Positions 31,567 to 40,740 of a stretch of 64,000 nt of DNA are shown one piece after another (positions within the stretch are counted from its first letter, which is position 1; each line of letters starts with the position of its first letter). Under the pieces are notes generated by a model. It had not been told where the DNA came from, did not search any database, and was given only the letters and a program-made list of their open reading frames with translations. The stretch is from Avoscillospira sp045652125. Lineage in GTDB: Bacteria; Bacillota; Clostridia; Oscillospirales; Oscillospiraceae. The DNA is taken from NCBI GenBank assembly GCA_045652125.1, contig JAZRTT010000025.1, positions 1-64,000 on the forward strand, read 5' to 3'. The position numbers were made by a program, and so were the translations under genes.

Positions 31567-32344
31567 ATGCCGTAGTACCATCCGGCAAAACAAAGCGATC
31601 ATTGAAAATCTCATCTTCTATGGCCAGCTGTTCAAAGGCTGTCTGATAAATAGAATAGACGGGGGTACTGTTCTCCAATGCATCTGCCTGATAGAGAAGG
31701 CCGTTGCTCAGATTCACCCAGTAGCGGATTGTCTGATTGTCATCGGTTTGAACGCATACATAGATGCATTGCACATCTTCTTCATCAAGAAATAAATAAT
31801 CCGTATCGACCACAGCTGTCTGTGAAATTTGCAGATAGGAATCAAAATCCGGAAGTCCCAGCAAATCTTCCGGGGAAACGCCTTCTCTGATTTCTATGGA
31901 AACATACTCCGGCGAATCTTCATACCACAGATAGGCAGACACACCGTCGGTGATCAGGGATTGTACCGTTTGTTCAAATTTGACCTCTGCATGCAGAAGA
32001 TCGCCGTTAACCCAAAGATGAATTTCTTTCTTAAGCTGCTGCTCCTCCTGGCCCACCATGACGGTATAGCTTTGGTGATATGCGGTGGGGATGTTGAGTG
32101 TTTGCAGAACAGTTTGCACATTTTCGTTGGTCAACTCAATAAAATCGCTGACTTGATTAGTGTTTGGATCGCTGATCGGTTCCTTATCGGAGCTGGAGTT
32201 GGGAACTGCGGGAGGAAGCACGATGCTTTCCTGTTTTTTCGGTGAGGACTGTACAATAAAAAGCATTATAAGGAACAGAACCACCAGAATGACAGATGCG
32301 GCCCCAATCCATACAGCCTTACCGTTGCGTAATTTAGAAAACAT
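31535..32344 (-). CDS. Unknown membrane-anchored extracytoplasmic protein
   Basis: A 269-residue protein with an N-terminal membrane anchor (IGAASVILVVLFLIMLFIV), a Ser/Pro/Asn-rich linker (residues 35-60) and an acidic soluble domain outside the cell. The domain shows paired segments of the pattern seen in outer-surface lipoprotein-like beta folds (HLWVNGDLLHAEVKF, IRYWVNLSNGLLYQADAL), but no lipobox. AAAGGAGG precedes the start. Function unknown. Confidence 0.55.
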   Translation of the reverse strand: MFSKLRNGKAVWIGAASVILVVLFLIMLFIVQSSPKKQESIVLPPAVPNSSSDKEPISDPNTNQVSDFIELTNENVQTVLQTLNIPTAYHQSYTVMVGQEEQQLKKEIHLWVNGDLLHAEVKFEQTVQSLITDGVSAYLWYEDSPEYVSIEIREGVSPEDLLGLPDFDSYLQISQTAVVDTDYLFLDEEDVQCIYVCVQTDDNQTIRYWVNLSNGLLYQADALENSTPVYSIYQTAFEQLAIEDEIFNDRFVLPDGTTAFIAAARMPQS

Positions 32345-32371
32345 TATATAGGGCCTCCTTTCTGCCTGTAT

Positions 32372-33520
32372 TTAACCACCAAAATCCGTCGGCACTTCTT
32401 CGGTCAGGCCAAAGTGGTAGCGGATAGCATTGGCAATGCGGCGGCAGGCTTCACCGTCTCCATAGGGGTTGACCGCCTTTGCCATAGCAGCGTATGCTTC
32501 CTTGCTTTCCAGCAATTCATTGGCTAAGGAAAGTACATCATCATAACAGATACCGGCCAATTTCGCTGTCCCAGCGGCAATGGCCTCCGGGCGCTCTGTC
32601 TCTCGCCGCATAACCAAAACCGGTTTTCCAAGAGCAGGTGCTTCTTCCTGCAGACCGCCTGAATCCGTCATAACCATGTAACAGCGGGCGATCAGATTGT
32701 GCATTTCCTGCACATCTAAGGGATCAATGAGGTAAATACGTTCTTTCCCACCAAGATACTTGGCGGCACAGTCCCGAACAACCGGACTCAGATGAACCGG
32801 ATAAACCACATCAACGTCAGGGTGAATACGGACCATCTCAGCAATGGCTTTCATGATCTGTTCCATTGGTTCGCCGTAATTTTCCCGTCTATGGCAAGTC
32901 ACAACGATGACACGGCGATTCTCAAAATCCAGCTGTTTCAGAACATTGTCAGAAAAAACATAGTCTTTCTGCACCGTGTATTTCATGGCGTCAATAGCGG
33001 TATTTCCTGTGATAAAGATCTTTCCGCCGATGGCCTCCCGCCGGAGGTTGTCGGCGTTGGCTTTTGTGGGAGAAAAGTGAAGTTCCGCAATATCGCCAAC
33101 CAAGGTGCGGTTCATTTCTTCCGGGAAGGGCGAATATTTGTCCCATGTACGCAGACCGGCTTCCACATGTCCCACAGGAACCTGATGATAAAATGCTGCC
33201 AGAGCTCCGGCGAAGGTGGTGGACGTATCGCCATGGACCAGGATCATATCCGGATGGTACTGCTCCATGACCTGTTCCATGCCCAGAAGCGTTTTGGTTG
33301 TGATGGTGGAGAGCGTTTGACGTTTCTCCATGATATTCAGATCATAGTCACCTTTTAGCTGAAAAATATCCATAACAGAATCCAGCATTTCCCTGTGCTG
33401 TCCTGTGAGGCAGCAAATGCTTTCCAAATCCGGATATTTTGCAAGTTCTTTGACCAACGGTGCCATCTTAATGGCTTCGGGTCTGGTCCCGAATACGGAC
33501 ATAATCCTAATCTTCTTCAT
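32372..33520 (-). CDS. mnaA: UDP-N-acetylglucosamine 2-epimerase
   Basis: A 382-residue GT-B fold enzyme that interconverts UDP-GlcNAc and UDP-ManNAc for wall polymer synthesis. Signature segments include FGTRPEAIKMAPLV at the N-terminus, the VHGDTSTTFAGALAAFY motif, HVEAGLRTWDKYSPFPEE and DSGGLQEEAPALGKPVLV. The start overlaps the tagO-like gene stop by 14 bases, so both enzymes are made together, a standard pairing for teichoic-acid-like linkage units. Confidence 0.93.
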   Translation of the reverse strand: MKKIRIMSVFGTRPEAIKMAPLVKELAKYPDLESICCLTGQHREMLDSVMDIFQLKGDYDLNIMEKRQTLSTITTKTLLGMEQVMEQYHPDMILVHGDTSTTFAGALAAFYHQVPVGHVEAGLRTWDKYSPFPEEMNRTLVGDIAELHFSPTKANADNLRREAIGGKIFITGNTAIDAMKYTVQKDYVFSDNVLKQLDFENRRVIVVTCHRRENYGEPMEQIMKAIAEMVRIHPDVDVVYPVHLSPVVRDCAAKYLGGKERIYLIDPLDVQEMHNLIARCYMVMTDSGGLQEEAPALGKPVLVMRRETERPEAIAAGTAKLAGICYDDVLSLANELLESKEAYAAMAKAVNPYGDGEACRRIANAIRYHFGLTEEVPTDFGG

Positions 33521-34598
33521 GATGTTCTTCCTCGATCGAATGTTCTGGTTCTGTGGGATGTACCGGCTTTTTGAAGATGATCCTCAAGCCAATGGCACCG
33601 ACAATGATCACGGCACCGATGAGGATCAATGCTCTGAACTCACCGGAGGAGGTCAGAAGCACAGCCGCAAGACCCAGAATGGCGGTGAGCATATAGGCGA
33701 TCGCTACGGCCTGTTTTTGGTTAAAGCCCATGTCGATCAGACGGTGGTGTACGTGGCCGCGATCTGCAACCATTGGATTTTGCCCCTTGGCGATACGCCG
33801 CAGGAAGGCAAAGCAGATGTCAAAAATGGGAATGCCCAAAATCAAGAACGGTACGGCGAAGGAAATGATGGCGTAGAGCTTAAACAATCCCTGAATGGAC
33901 AGTACCGCAAGAATAAAGCCAAGGAATGTGGCGCCGGTGTCGCCCATGAAGATCTTGGCCGGGTTTTTATTGTAGGGAATAAAACCGATACAGGCACCCA
34001 GAAGTGCTGCCAGAACGATGGAAACGTTCATCTCTGCCACCAAAAGCGCGATCACCAGCAAGGATGCGGTAGAAATGGCGGAGACTCCGACTGCCAGTCC
34101 GTCCAGCCCGTCAATAAAGTTGACGGCGTTGGTAATGGCAACGATCCAGATAATGGTCACCGGTGTGGAAAGCCATTCCAAATTGATATAAGCGGTGTCG
34201 GAAAACACGTTGGGGTTGGAAATGAACTGAATGGAGCAGCCGTGATAAACAACCACACCGGCAGCAGCGATCTGTACCAAAAATTTCGGCAGAGCCCGGA
34301 GGGGCATAATATCATCCATAACACCGAGCACCACAATCATAACAGCACCCAGCAGAATCCCCTGCATCTGTCGGTCAATATCTGCAAACAGAATCACGGA
34401 AAACAGAAACGCGATAAATATAGCAAGACCGCCCAGACGCGGAATTGGGGTCTTATGCATGCGTCGATTGTCCTTTGGCACGTCAATGGCACCGATCTTG
34501 TAGGCCAGAGATTTGACCAGCGGCGTTGCAAAATAGGAAACCAAAACGGCAACGGTCAGTGCTGCCAGTAATTTGACCATGAATAAACCCTGTGGCAT
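33507..34598 (-). CDS. tagO: Undecaprenyl-phosphate GlcNAc-1-phosphate transferase (TagO/WecA-like)
   Basis: A 363-residue polytopic enzyme of the MraY/WecA superfamily. It loads GlcNAc-1-P onto undecaprenyl phosphate, the first step for wall teichoic or related polymers. Catalytic motifs: DDIMPLR (Asp pair), NFIDGLDGLA, and the His-rich loop DRGHVHHRLIDMG. About 11 membrane helices. The start is the ATG at 34598, 8 bases after GAGGTG; a GTG 9 bases further up is possible. Confidence 0.9.
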   Translation of the reverse strand: MPQGLFMVKLLAALTVAVLVSYFATPLVKSLAYKIGAIDVPKDNRRMHKTPIPRLGGLAIFIAFLFSVILFADIDRQMQGILLGAVMIVVLGVMDDIMPLRALPKFLVQIAAAGVVVYHGCSIQFISNPNVFSDTAYINLEWLSTPVTIIWIVAITNAVNFIDGLDGLAVGVSAISTASLLVIALLVAEMNVSIVLAALLGACIGFIPYNKNPAKIFMGDTGATFLGFILAVLSIQGLFKLYAIISFAVPFLILGIPIFDICFAFLRRIAKGQNPMVADRGHVHHRLIDMGFNQKQAVAIAYMLTAILGLAAVLLTSSGEFRALILIGAVIIVGAIGLRIIFKKPVHPTEPEHSIEEEHHEED

Positions 34599-34611
34599 AA
34601 ATCTCACCTCG

Positions 34612-35607
34612 TTATTTTGCAGGAACGAAACCTACCTTTTTGTATACCTTCCTAAGGGTCTTATTTGCCAAATACTGTGCTTTCGCAGCACCTTCCTGAT
34701 AGATCTGCTCCAAATATGCCTTATCCTGCATGAGCCGGTTGGCTTCCTCCTGAATGGGACGCAGCAGTTCTACCACAGCTTCTCCTACGGCCGGCTTGAA
34801 AATGCCATAGCCTTGCCCATCAAACTCAGCTTCAGCTTCTGCCAGTGTTTTACCTGTGGCAGCACAATAGATGGTCAACAGATTGGAAATACCGGGTTTG
34901 TTCTGTTGGTCAAAACGAACAGCGGCTTCACAGTCAGTCACGGCACGTTTGAATTTTCGCATGATATCCTCAGGCTTGTCCATCAGGAATACACATCCAT
35001 CCGGCTCGGATTTGGACATCTTATTCTCAGGGGCGCCAAGGCTCATAACTCTGGCTCCCATTTTGGGGATAAATGCTTCCGGGATGGTAAAGGTATCGGG
35101 AAAATGATAGTTAAAACGTGTGGCAATATCGCGGCAGAGTTCAACATGCTGCATCTGATCTGCACCAACAGGGACCAAATCGGCCTGATAAAGCAGAATA
35201 TCAGAAGCCATGAGCACCGGATACGTGAACAGGCCGGCAGTAATATTATCGGCATGCTTTTGAGATTTGTCCTTAAACTGCGTCATGCGGCCAAGCTCAC
35301 CGTACTGGGTGTAGCACCCAAGTACCCAGTTGAGTTCTGCATGCTGCGGTACATGGCTTTGAATAAACATAATGTTTTTTTCAGGATCCAGACCACAGGC
35401 GATGTACTGTGCCAATTGAGCCACGGATCTTCTGCGTAAGTCGGCAGGAACCTGACGAACCGTGATCGCGTGCATATCCACAATACAAAACAAACATTCA
35501 TACTCATGCTGCAGACTGACCCAGTTCTTGATTGCACCCATATAGGAACCCAGGGTCAATTCACCGCTGGGCTGAATTCCGGAAAAAATACGCTTCTTTG
35601 AATCCAT
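34612..35607 (-). CDS. trpS: Tryptophanyl-tRNA synthetase
   Basis: A 331-residue class I synthetase that charges tRNA-Trp. The HIGH-like motif is in SGIQPSGELTLGSYMGA and the KMSKS motif is intact (PENKMSKSEPDG). Length is typical for the bacterial enzyme. No T-box leader is apparent in the 120 bases upstream. It lies divergently from gltX. Confidence 0.95.
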   Translation of the reverse strand: MDSKKRIFSGIQPSGELTLGSYMGAIKNWVSLQHEYECLFCIVDMHAITVRQVPADLRRRSVAQLAQYIACGLDPEKNIMFIQSHVPQHAELNWVLGCYTQYGELGRMTQFKDKSQKHADNITAGLFTYPVLMASDILLYQADLVPVGADQMQHVELCRDIATRFNYHFPDTFTIPEAFIPKMGARVMSLGAPENKMSKSEPDGCVFLMDKPEDIMRKFKRAVTDCEAAVRFDQQNKPGISNLLTIYCAATGKTLAEAEAEFDGQGYGIFKPAVGEAVVELLRPIQEEANRLMQDKAYLEQIYQEGAAKAQYLANKTLRKVYKKVGFVPAK

Positions 35608-35682
35608 GATAGTTAACCTCTTTCCGTCTTGGTCGTAGTCGAGAGTATTTTACCACAAAACCAACGATTTCGCAATAAATCA

Positions 35683-35711
35683 TTGACGAAGGGCGAAATA
35701 AAATATATTAT
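35683..35711 (+). promoter_or_regulatory. gltX promoter
   Basis: TTGACG (35683-35688), a 17-base spacer and TATTAT (35706-35711). Confidence 0.65.
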
Positions 35712-35743
35712 ATTCGAAAGTAGGAAAAATGGAGGAGAACCAA

Positions 35744-37234
35744 ATGGATTTCTTTGAAGAACTGGAGAGCCGAATTCCAAAGGGTAAAGTCCGAACTCGC
35801 TTTGCACCCAGCCCTACCGGATATATGCATGTTGGTAATCTTCGTACTGCGTTATATACGTGGCTGATTGCCCGGCATCACGACGGAACATTTATTCTTC
35901 GCATTGAAGATACCGATCAGGGACGGCTTGTTGAAGGTGCTGTGGATGTTATCTATAAGACAATGGCCGAATGTGGCCTGACCCACGATGAAGGACCGGA
36001 TGTCGGCGGTCCTACCGGTCCTTATATTCAAACAGAGCGCCGGGATCTTTATAAAAATTTTGCGGAGAAACTGGTGGAATTGGGTGGTGCCTACCGCTGC
36101 TTCTGTGATAAGGATGACAGTGAAGAACAGGAAGTTGCAGATGGCGTCAACATCCACAAATACGATGGTCGCTGCAGCCGTCTGTCCAAAGAGGAGATTC
36201 AGGCCAAACTGGATGCCGGATTGCCTTATGTTATTCGCCAGAAGATCCCCGCAGAAGGATCCACCACCTTCCATGATGCCAGTTTTGGTGATATTACTGT
36301 TGAAAACAGCACCCTGGATGACCAGGTGCTGATCAAAAGAGACGGTCTGCCCACATACAATTTTGCAAATGTCATTGATGACCATCTCATGGGAATCACT
36401 CATGTGGTTCGCGGCAGCGAGTATTTGTCCTCTGCCCCAAAATATAACCTTTTGTACGAAGCTTTCGGATGGGAAATCCCCACCTATGTCCATTGCTCCC
36501 CTGTTATGCGTGATGCTCAGCATAAAATGTCCAAACGCCACGGTGATCCCAGCTATGAAGATCTTATTGCACAGGGATTCCTGACTGACGCGGTGCTTAA
36601 TTATGTGGCGCTGTTGGGCTGGTCTCCCAAAGGTGAGCTATCCGAGAAGGAGTTCTTTGATCTCAATGAGCTGGTACAGGCATTTGATATTTCCGGTATC
36701 TCTAAGTCCCCTGCTGTGTTTGACATTGTCAAACTCAAGTGGATGAATGCTGAGTATATGAAAAAGCTTTCTCCTGAGTTGTTCTTCGAGAAAGCCGAAC
36801 CTTGGCTGAAACAGGTCATTCATAACCCCGGTATTGATCTGAGGGCCGTCGCCGCTTTGGTCCAGTCTCGCTGCGAGATCCTCTCTGACCTGCCGGAACG
36901 TTTGGACTTTTTGGACAAGCTGCCGGAATACGAAACGGAACTGTATGTTCACAAAAAATCCAAGACAAATCTTGAAAACGCCCTTACTTCTCTGCAGCAG
37001 ACACTTCCCGTGCTGGAACAGCTGGATGTCTGGACCAACGAGTCTCTTTATGAGACGTTGGTAGCATTGGCAGAAACACTGGGAGTGAAGAATGCCATTA
37101 TTCTTTGGCCTCTTCGCGTGGCTGTGTCCGGTAAGGCTTCCACCCCCGGAGGTGCCACAGAACTGTGTGCATTGCTCGGAAAAGAAGAATCTCTTGCCAG
37201 AATCCGCAAAGGCATTTCCCTGCTGGACGGCTAA
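35744..37234 (+). CDS. gltX: Glutamyl-tRNA synthetase
   Basis: A 496-residue class I synthetase. The start is the ATG at 35744, 6 bases after GGAGGAG; the frame extends 15 bases further but that ATG lies at the ribosome site itself. Motifs: FAPSPTGYMHVGNLRTALY (HIGH equivalent) and HKMSKRHGDPS (KMSKS equivalent). The anticodon-binding domain covers about 320-490. Only the catalytic core is seen, with no gatB fusion. Confidence 0.95.
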   Translation: MDFFEELESRIPKGKVRTRFAPSPTGYMHVGNLRTALYTWLIARHHDGTFILRIEDTDQGRLVEGAVDVIYKTMAECGLTHDEGPDVGGPTGPYIQTERRDLYKNFAEKLVELGGAYRCFCDKDDSEEQEVADGVNIHKYDGRCSRLSKEEIQAKLDAGLPYVIRQKIPAEGSTTFHDASFGDITVENSTLDDQVLIKRDGLPTYNFANVIDDHLMGITHVVRGSEYLSSAPKYNLLYEAFGWEIPTYVHCSPVMRDAQHKMSKRHGDPSYEDLIAQGFLTDAVLNYVALLGWSPKGELSEKEFFDLNELVQAFDISGISKSPAVFDIVKLKWMNAEYMKKLSPELFFEKAEPWLKQVIHNPGIDLRAVAALVQSRCEILSDLPERLDFLDKLPEYETELYVHKKSKTNLENALTSLQQTLPVLEQLDVWTNESLYETLVALAETLGVKNAIILWPLRVAVSGKASTPGGATELCALLGKEESLARIRKGISLLDG

Positions 37235-37276
37235 TAAAAATTAACCTTGTGAAACAGACAGGGTCGTAAAACAGTT

Positions 37277-37310
37277 AATCGGCACAGCGAATCAAATCGC
37301 TGTGCCGATT
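37277..37310. terminator. Terminator between gltX and spoIVA (convergent)
   Basis: A 14-bp perfect stem (37277-37290/37297-37310) with an ATCAAA loop and a T-rich flank. Confidence 0.8.
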
Positions 37311-37360
37311 TCGGTTTGGCGGCGTGTTTTATGAGTGCCGTCTTACCCACAATGCCGTTT

Positions 37361-38848
37361 TTAGGACAGAATGATACAAAGTAAACCTGTGCACCCTTCG
37401 TTGATAATACGGGAAAGAGTCGTTTGTAATTTATATCTGGCCTCTTCCGGTATCCGTTTTAACTTACTTCCCAGTCCTTCATTCACCAACTCATAGACGG
37501 ATTTTCCAAAGATGTTGCTTTGCCACAATTTTTCTGTGTCTCCTTCATACTCCTGCAGTAAAAACTGAAGCAATTCTTCCGATTGCTTTTCATCTCCCAC
37601 AATGGGGCTGATCTCTGTTTCAATGTCTGCCCGAAGCATATGGATAGAGGGTGCGCTGGCTCGCATTTTTACACCATAGTTGCCACCCTTCCGAACGATT
37701 TGCGGCACCTCCAGCCGCATTTCCTCCGGCGTCGGCATGACAATCCCATACCCGGTAGCCTTTACCTGCTCCAATGCTGAGGCAATTTTATCATAGGATT
37801 GCTTTACCTCTGATAACTCCTTCAGCAAATACATCAAATCTCCATCATTTTCCACCTGAAAGCCGCATTCATCCGACAAAATACCATAAAACAAGGAGTT
37901 TAGAAGCCGAATTTCGCAATTTACGATACCGCAGCCGGAGTCTATTTCGGAAACCAATATATTTTCAACGCTGTCAAGTTTACATAACTCTGACAATTTA
38001 GTTTCTGAGTATTTGAGTTTTTCCATATCTTTGCAGCAGTTAAGGATCGACTGATACAATTCCGCCTTTAGTCCATGGGTGATCGGCAGCACGTCCAACC
38101 ATTGAGGGAGATAAAAATGCAGCTCGGTTACAGGAAATTCGTAAAGGATGTTCTTTAATATTTCACATATTTCCTGCTCCTGCAAGGTGAGACAGTCTAC
38201 ACAAAGACAAGTTACATGGTATGTTTCCTCTAAGTTCCTCTTTAGATCTTGTGCGGCTTCGCCCTGTGGGTCTTTTGAATTGATCAATACAAGAAACGGC
38301 TTGCCCGTCGTTGTCATATCCAAAATGGACGCTTCTTCCGCCTGTACATAATCTTCTCTTGTAATATCTGTTATCGTGCCATCTGTGGTCACAACGATAC
38401 CGATGGAACTATGTTCTCCCATTATCTTTTTTGTTCCAAGCTCCGCAGCCTGAACCATTGGAATCTCATTCGGATACCATGGCGTTGTCACCATTCTCGA
38501 CTTGCCGTCCTCTTCTGCTCCTATGGCACCGGGAATCATGTATCCGACACTGTCTATCATGCGAACGGATAGAGTTGCCGCCCCATCCAGAGAGATACTG
38601 ACAGCTTCCTCCGGAACAAATTTTGGTTCTGAGGTCATAATTGTTTTTCCGGACCCGCTTTGGGGCAGTTCATCCTTTGCACGCTCCTTCTGGTAGACAT
38701 TTTCGATGCGGGGGATGACCAGCGTTTCCATAACCCGCTTGACAAAAGTAGATTTTCCCGTTCGAACCGGTCCTACGACCCCAATATAAATATTGCCGCC
38801 GGTACGTTCTGCAATTTCCTGATAAATATTTGCGGCCGCACTTTGCAT
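37361..38848 (-). CDS. spoIVA: Stage IV sporulation protein A (coat ATPase)
   Basis: A 495-residue coat-morphogenesis ATPase that polymerises on the forespore surface to make the basement layer. The Walker A motif GPVRTGKSTFVKR is at 26-38, with further TRAFAC-like motifs (MIDSVGYMIPG, TTDGTITDI and LINSKDP, the base-recognition site). The conserved C-terminus that targets SpoVM/membrane is present (SRIINEGCTGLLCIIL). Length is normal (about 492). GGAGG precedes the start. SipL, its partner in Clostridia, is encoded immediately beyond. Confidence 0.95.
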   Translation of the reverse strand: MQSAAANIYQEIAERTGGNIYIGVVGPVRTGKSTFVKRVMETLVIPRIENVYQKERAKDELPQSGSGKTIMTSEPKFVPEEAVSISLDGAATLSVRMIDSVGYMIPGAIGAEEDGKSRMVTTPWYPNEIPMVQAAELGTKKIMGEHSSIGIVVTTDGTITDITREDYVQAEEASILDMTTTGKPFLVLINSKDPQGEAAQDLKRNLEETYHVTCLCVDCLTLQEQEICEILKNILYEFPVTELHFYLPQWLDVLPITHGLKAELYQSILNCCKDMEKLKYSETKLSELCKLDSVENILVSEIDSGCGIVNCEIRLLNSLFYGILSDECGFQVENDGDLMYLLKELSEVKQSYDKIASALEQVKATGYGIVMPTPEEMRLEVPQIVRKGGNYGVKMRASAPSIHMLRADIETEISPIVGDEKQSEELLQFLLQEYEGDTEKLWQSNIFGKSVYELVNEGLGSKLKRIPEEARYKLQTTLSRIINEGCTGLLCIILS

Positions 38849-38916
38849 AGCACTTTCCTCCGTTTCTACGATACTTGTACACTATGCTTATGTCTGTTAA
38901 TTTTTGTTTATGATAA

Positions 38917-38942
38917 AAAATCCGGCCATCTGGCCGGATTTT
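38917..38942 (-). terminator. Terminator after the sipL-like gene
   Basis: A 12-bp perfect stem (38917-38928/38931-38942) with an A/T tract on both sides; on the minus strand the stem ends in six Ts. It separates sipL from spoIVA transcription. Confidence 0.85.
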
Positions 38943-38943
38943 C

Positions 38944-40455
38944 TTAAACTATGGGCAGAAGCAGCATAGTATCTGTTGGTACGATTGGACCATCCAAATG
39001 GTTTACGGCAGCAATCTGTTCTGTAGCTGTGCGATAGCTTTTTGCCAAATCCCAAAGAGGTGTGTCTTTTCCCACGGTTCGCACAATTAATGTTGGTCTC
39101 TTTTCCTCCGGTTTCTCATCCGGTTGTATTTCACCGCCGCAAAGTGTCCGCAGCATATCATGGACACAACAGCAGACAGACAGCGGAATGGAGCATCTTA
39201 CTTCAATCCCTCCGGAACCGGAAGATGCAAAAATATCTGCTGAGGGCAATACAGAAACAAGGCAGTGTGCCTTTTCCGCAAGCATGATCTCCTGACTGGC
39301 CTCCGTCCTGACAGTCTGCGCAAACAGCATACCATCGTTATCATAACCCAATACACGGATGACTGCCGGGATTTTGATCTCCGTACGGTCTTGCGCCCGT
39401 ATCAATTCAGGAAAATCCCAATATACCTGCGTATCCAGTACCTGACGGAACGTCCCCGGCACATGGCAGCGGATGTTGGTTTTGAGCGTTTGCCGATCCA
39501 AACTGCCCCTTACTTTGTACTCCTTCCATTGCGGCTGCAGCAAGCCCCTGGTACAATAAGCATCTTCTATGAGCGACAGCTTCAGCTGCCCGGAAACTAT
39601 ACATTTTGCCAGAATATTTACGTTAATCACCAACTGACGGCTGTCATCAGTGGCAGATGCTTCCAGATCATATTCTGTAACGTTAAGTTGCGTATGGACA
39701 GTTTCCTCGTCATAATCCGCAGATAATTCACAATACTGAGAAAAAGGCAGGGTCTCCTCCTGCAGGCAAAGGGTCTCCTCTTCTGACAGATAGAGTATTT
39801 TGCAGTGCAGAACCCCTCTGAATACAGCCTTGTTTCCAAGAAGCTTTTCTTCTGTCAATTCCGGAAAACATCGAAAATCATAAATTTGAGAACCGGATGG
39901 TCTGCCATACAAAAAATCTATCGTATCGCTGACGGTAAACGCCTTTTCACCCATTTCCAGAGGAATGTCGGTTATGTATTCTGCTTCTTTTGTCTGCAGT
40001 TCGGGGATGCTGGTTTCCAGCGTGTATTTCTGATCGTTTATTTGTTCATAGGCTGCAATTTCACAGCCAATATTTACTCGCAGCAGCGCTTTTCTGGAGT
40101 TGATCATTCTTCCATCCACAGAACGTACCCGAACAGAACAGATAATCTGCATATGAGAAGAAAAAGCAGGATCATTGAATTTAGCGGAAAACGGAATATA
40201 AACTTCCATTTTTTTGGGGCTTGAACCATCTTCAGGGGCATATAAAAGGGCACCCTTCAGTCCGCCCGTTACGGTAACACCTCCGTCGCGACAATCCGTC
40301 CCTCTTAATATTGCCTCTGCACAGCAATCAACAATAGACGATATATCCGGATAGCTGTCCGGCACAATAATTTCGGCAGTTTCCTCCTGACAGTAAATAT
40401 CCTGCAGGACATTGTGCAGATAATGAAAGGGTTTACTTTGAAAGGTAAGCTCCAT
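38944..40455 (-). CDS. sipL: SipL-like spore morphogenesis protein (DUF3794/SPOCS + LysM)
   Basis: A 503-residue protein with repeated SPOCS/DUF3794 domains (about 10-130, 170-270 and 295-400) and a C-terminal LysM domain (about 450-500, TLIVRTVGKDTPLWDLAKSY, ending PTDTMLLLPIV). In Clostridioides, SipL binds SpoIVA through LysM and is needed to encase the forespore. The gene's place right upstream of spoIVA supports the same role. The start is the ATG at 40455, 8 bases after AAGGAG; the frame allows a GTG 9 bases earlier. Confidence 0.85.
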   Translation of the reverse strand: MELTFQSKPFHYLHNVLQDIYCQEETAEIIVPDSYPDISSIVDCCAEAILRGTDCRDGGVTVTGGLKGALLYAPEDGSSPKKMEVYIPFSAKFNDPAFSSHMQIICSVRVRSVDGRMINSRKALLRVNIGCEIAAYEQINDQKYTLETSIPELQTKEAEYITDIPLEMGEKAFTVSDTIDFLYGRPSGSQIYDFRCFPELTEEKLLGNKAVFRGVLHCKILYLSEEETLCLQEETLPFSQYCELSADYDEETVHTQLNVTEYDLEASATDDSRQLVINVNILAKCIVSGQLKLSLIEDAYCTRGLLQPQWKEYKVRGSLDRQTLKTNIRCHVPGTFRQVLDTQVYWDFPELIRAQDRTEIKIPAVIRVLGYDNDGMLFAQTVRTEASQEIMLAEKAHCLVSVLPSADIFASSGSGGIEVRCSIPLSVCCCVHDMLRTLCGGEIQPDEKPEEKRPTLIVRTVGKDTPLWDLAKSYRTATEQIAAVNHLDGPIVPTDTMLLLPIV

Positions 40456-40512
40456 AGACCTCACTCCTTGTATGTTCTGTTATATCTATACGCAGAAGTG
40501 GACAAGGATATG

Positions 40513-40662
40513 TTAATAAATTCGGCATAACAATAAACTGACCGAAACGAGGATACTTCCAATGACCAATCGAATAAGCCAGTTTCCAAACAAACAGGAC
40601 AAAATAAACCCCGCCCCAATAGCGAGCAACACCACTTTATACAATTTCGTTTGGTGACACAT
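40513..40662 (-). CDS. 49-residue hydrophobic membrane protein before sipL
   Basis: The frame starts MCHQTKLYKVVLLAIG, contains two hydrophobic stretches (VVLLAIGAGFILSCLFG and IRLVIGSILVSVSLLLC) joined by NWLIR, and stops 57 bases before sipL. A GGGAGG site lies 7 bases ahead of the ATG. Composition and spacing make it a likely real gene, perhaps a small two-helix protein in the same transcript as sipL. No family is recognised. Confidence 0.55.
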   Translation of the reverse strand: MCHQTKLYKVVLLAIGAGFILSCLFGNWLIRLVIGSILVSVSLLLCRIY

Positions 40663-40705
40663 AACAACGCCTCCCTAGTCCAAGAATATGATGACGGGCA
40701 GAAAA

Positions 40706-40737
40706 AAGTTCCGCCAAAGTATAGACTTTGGCGGAAC
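40706..40737 (-). terminator. rsgA operon terminator
   Basis: A 12-bp perfect stem (40708-40719/40726-40737) followed on the minus strand by six Ts, just after the rsgA stop. Confidence 0.9.
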
Positions 40738-40740
40738 CAT

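Noticed and set aside
35608..35743. Possible T-box leader for trpS or gltX
   Set aside because: No specifier stem, T-box bulge or antiterminator can be seen in the short divergent region.
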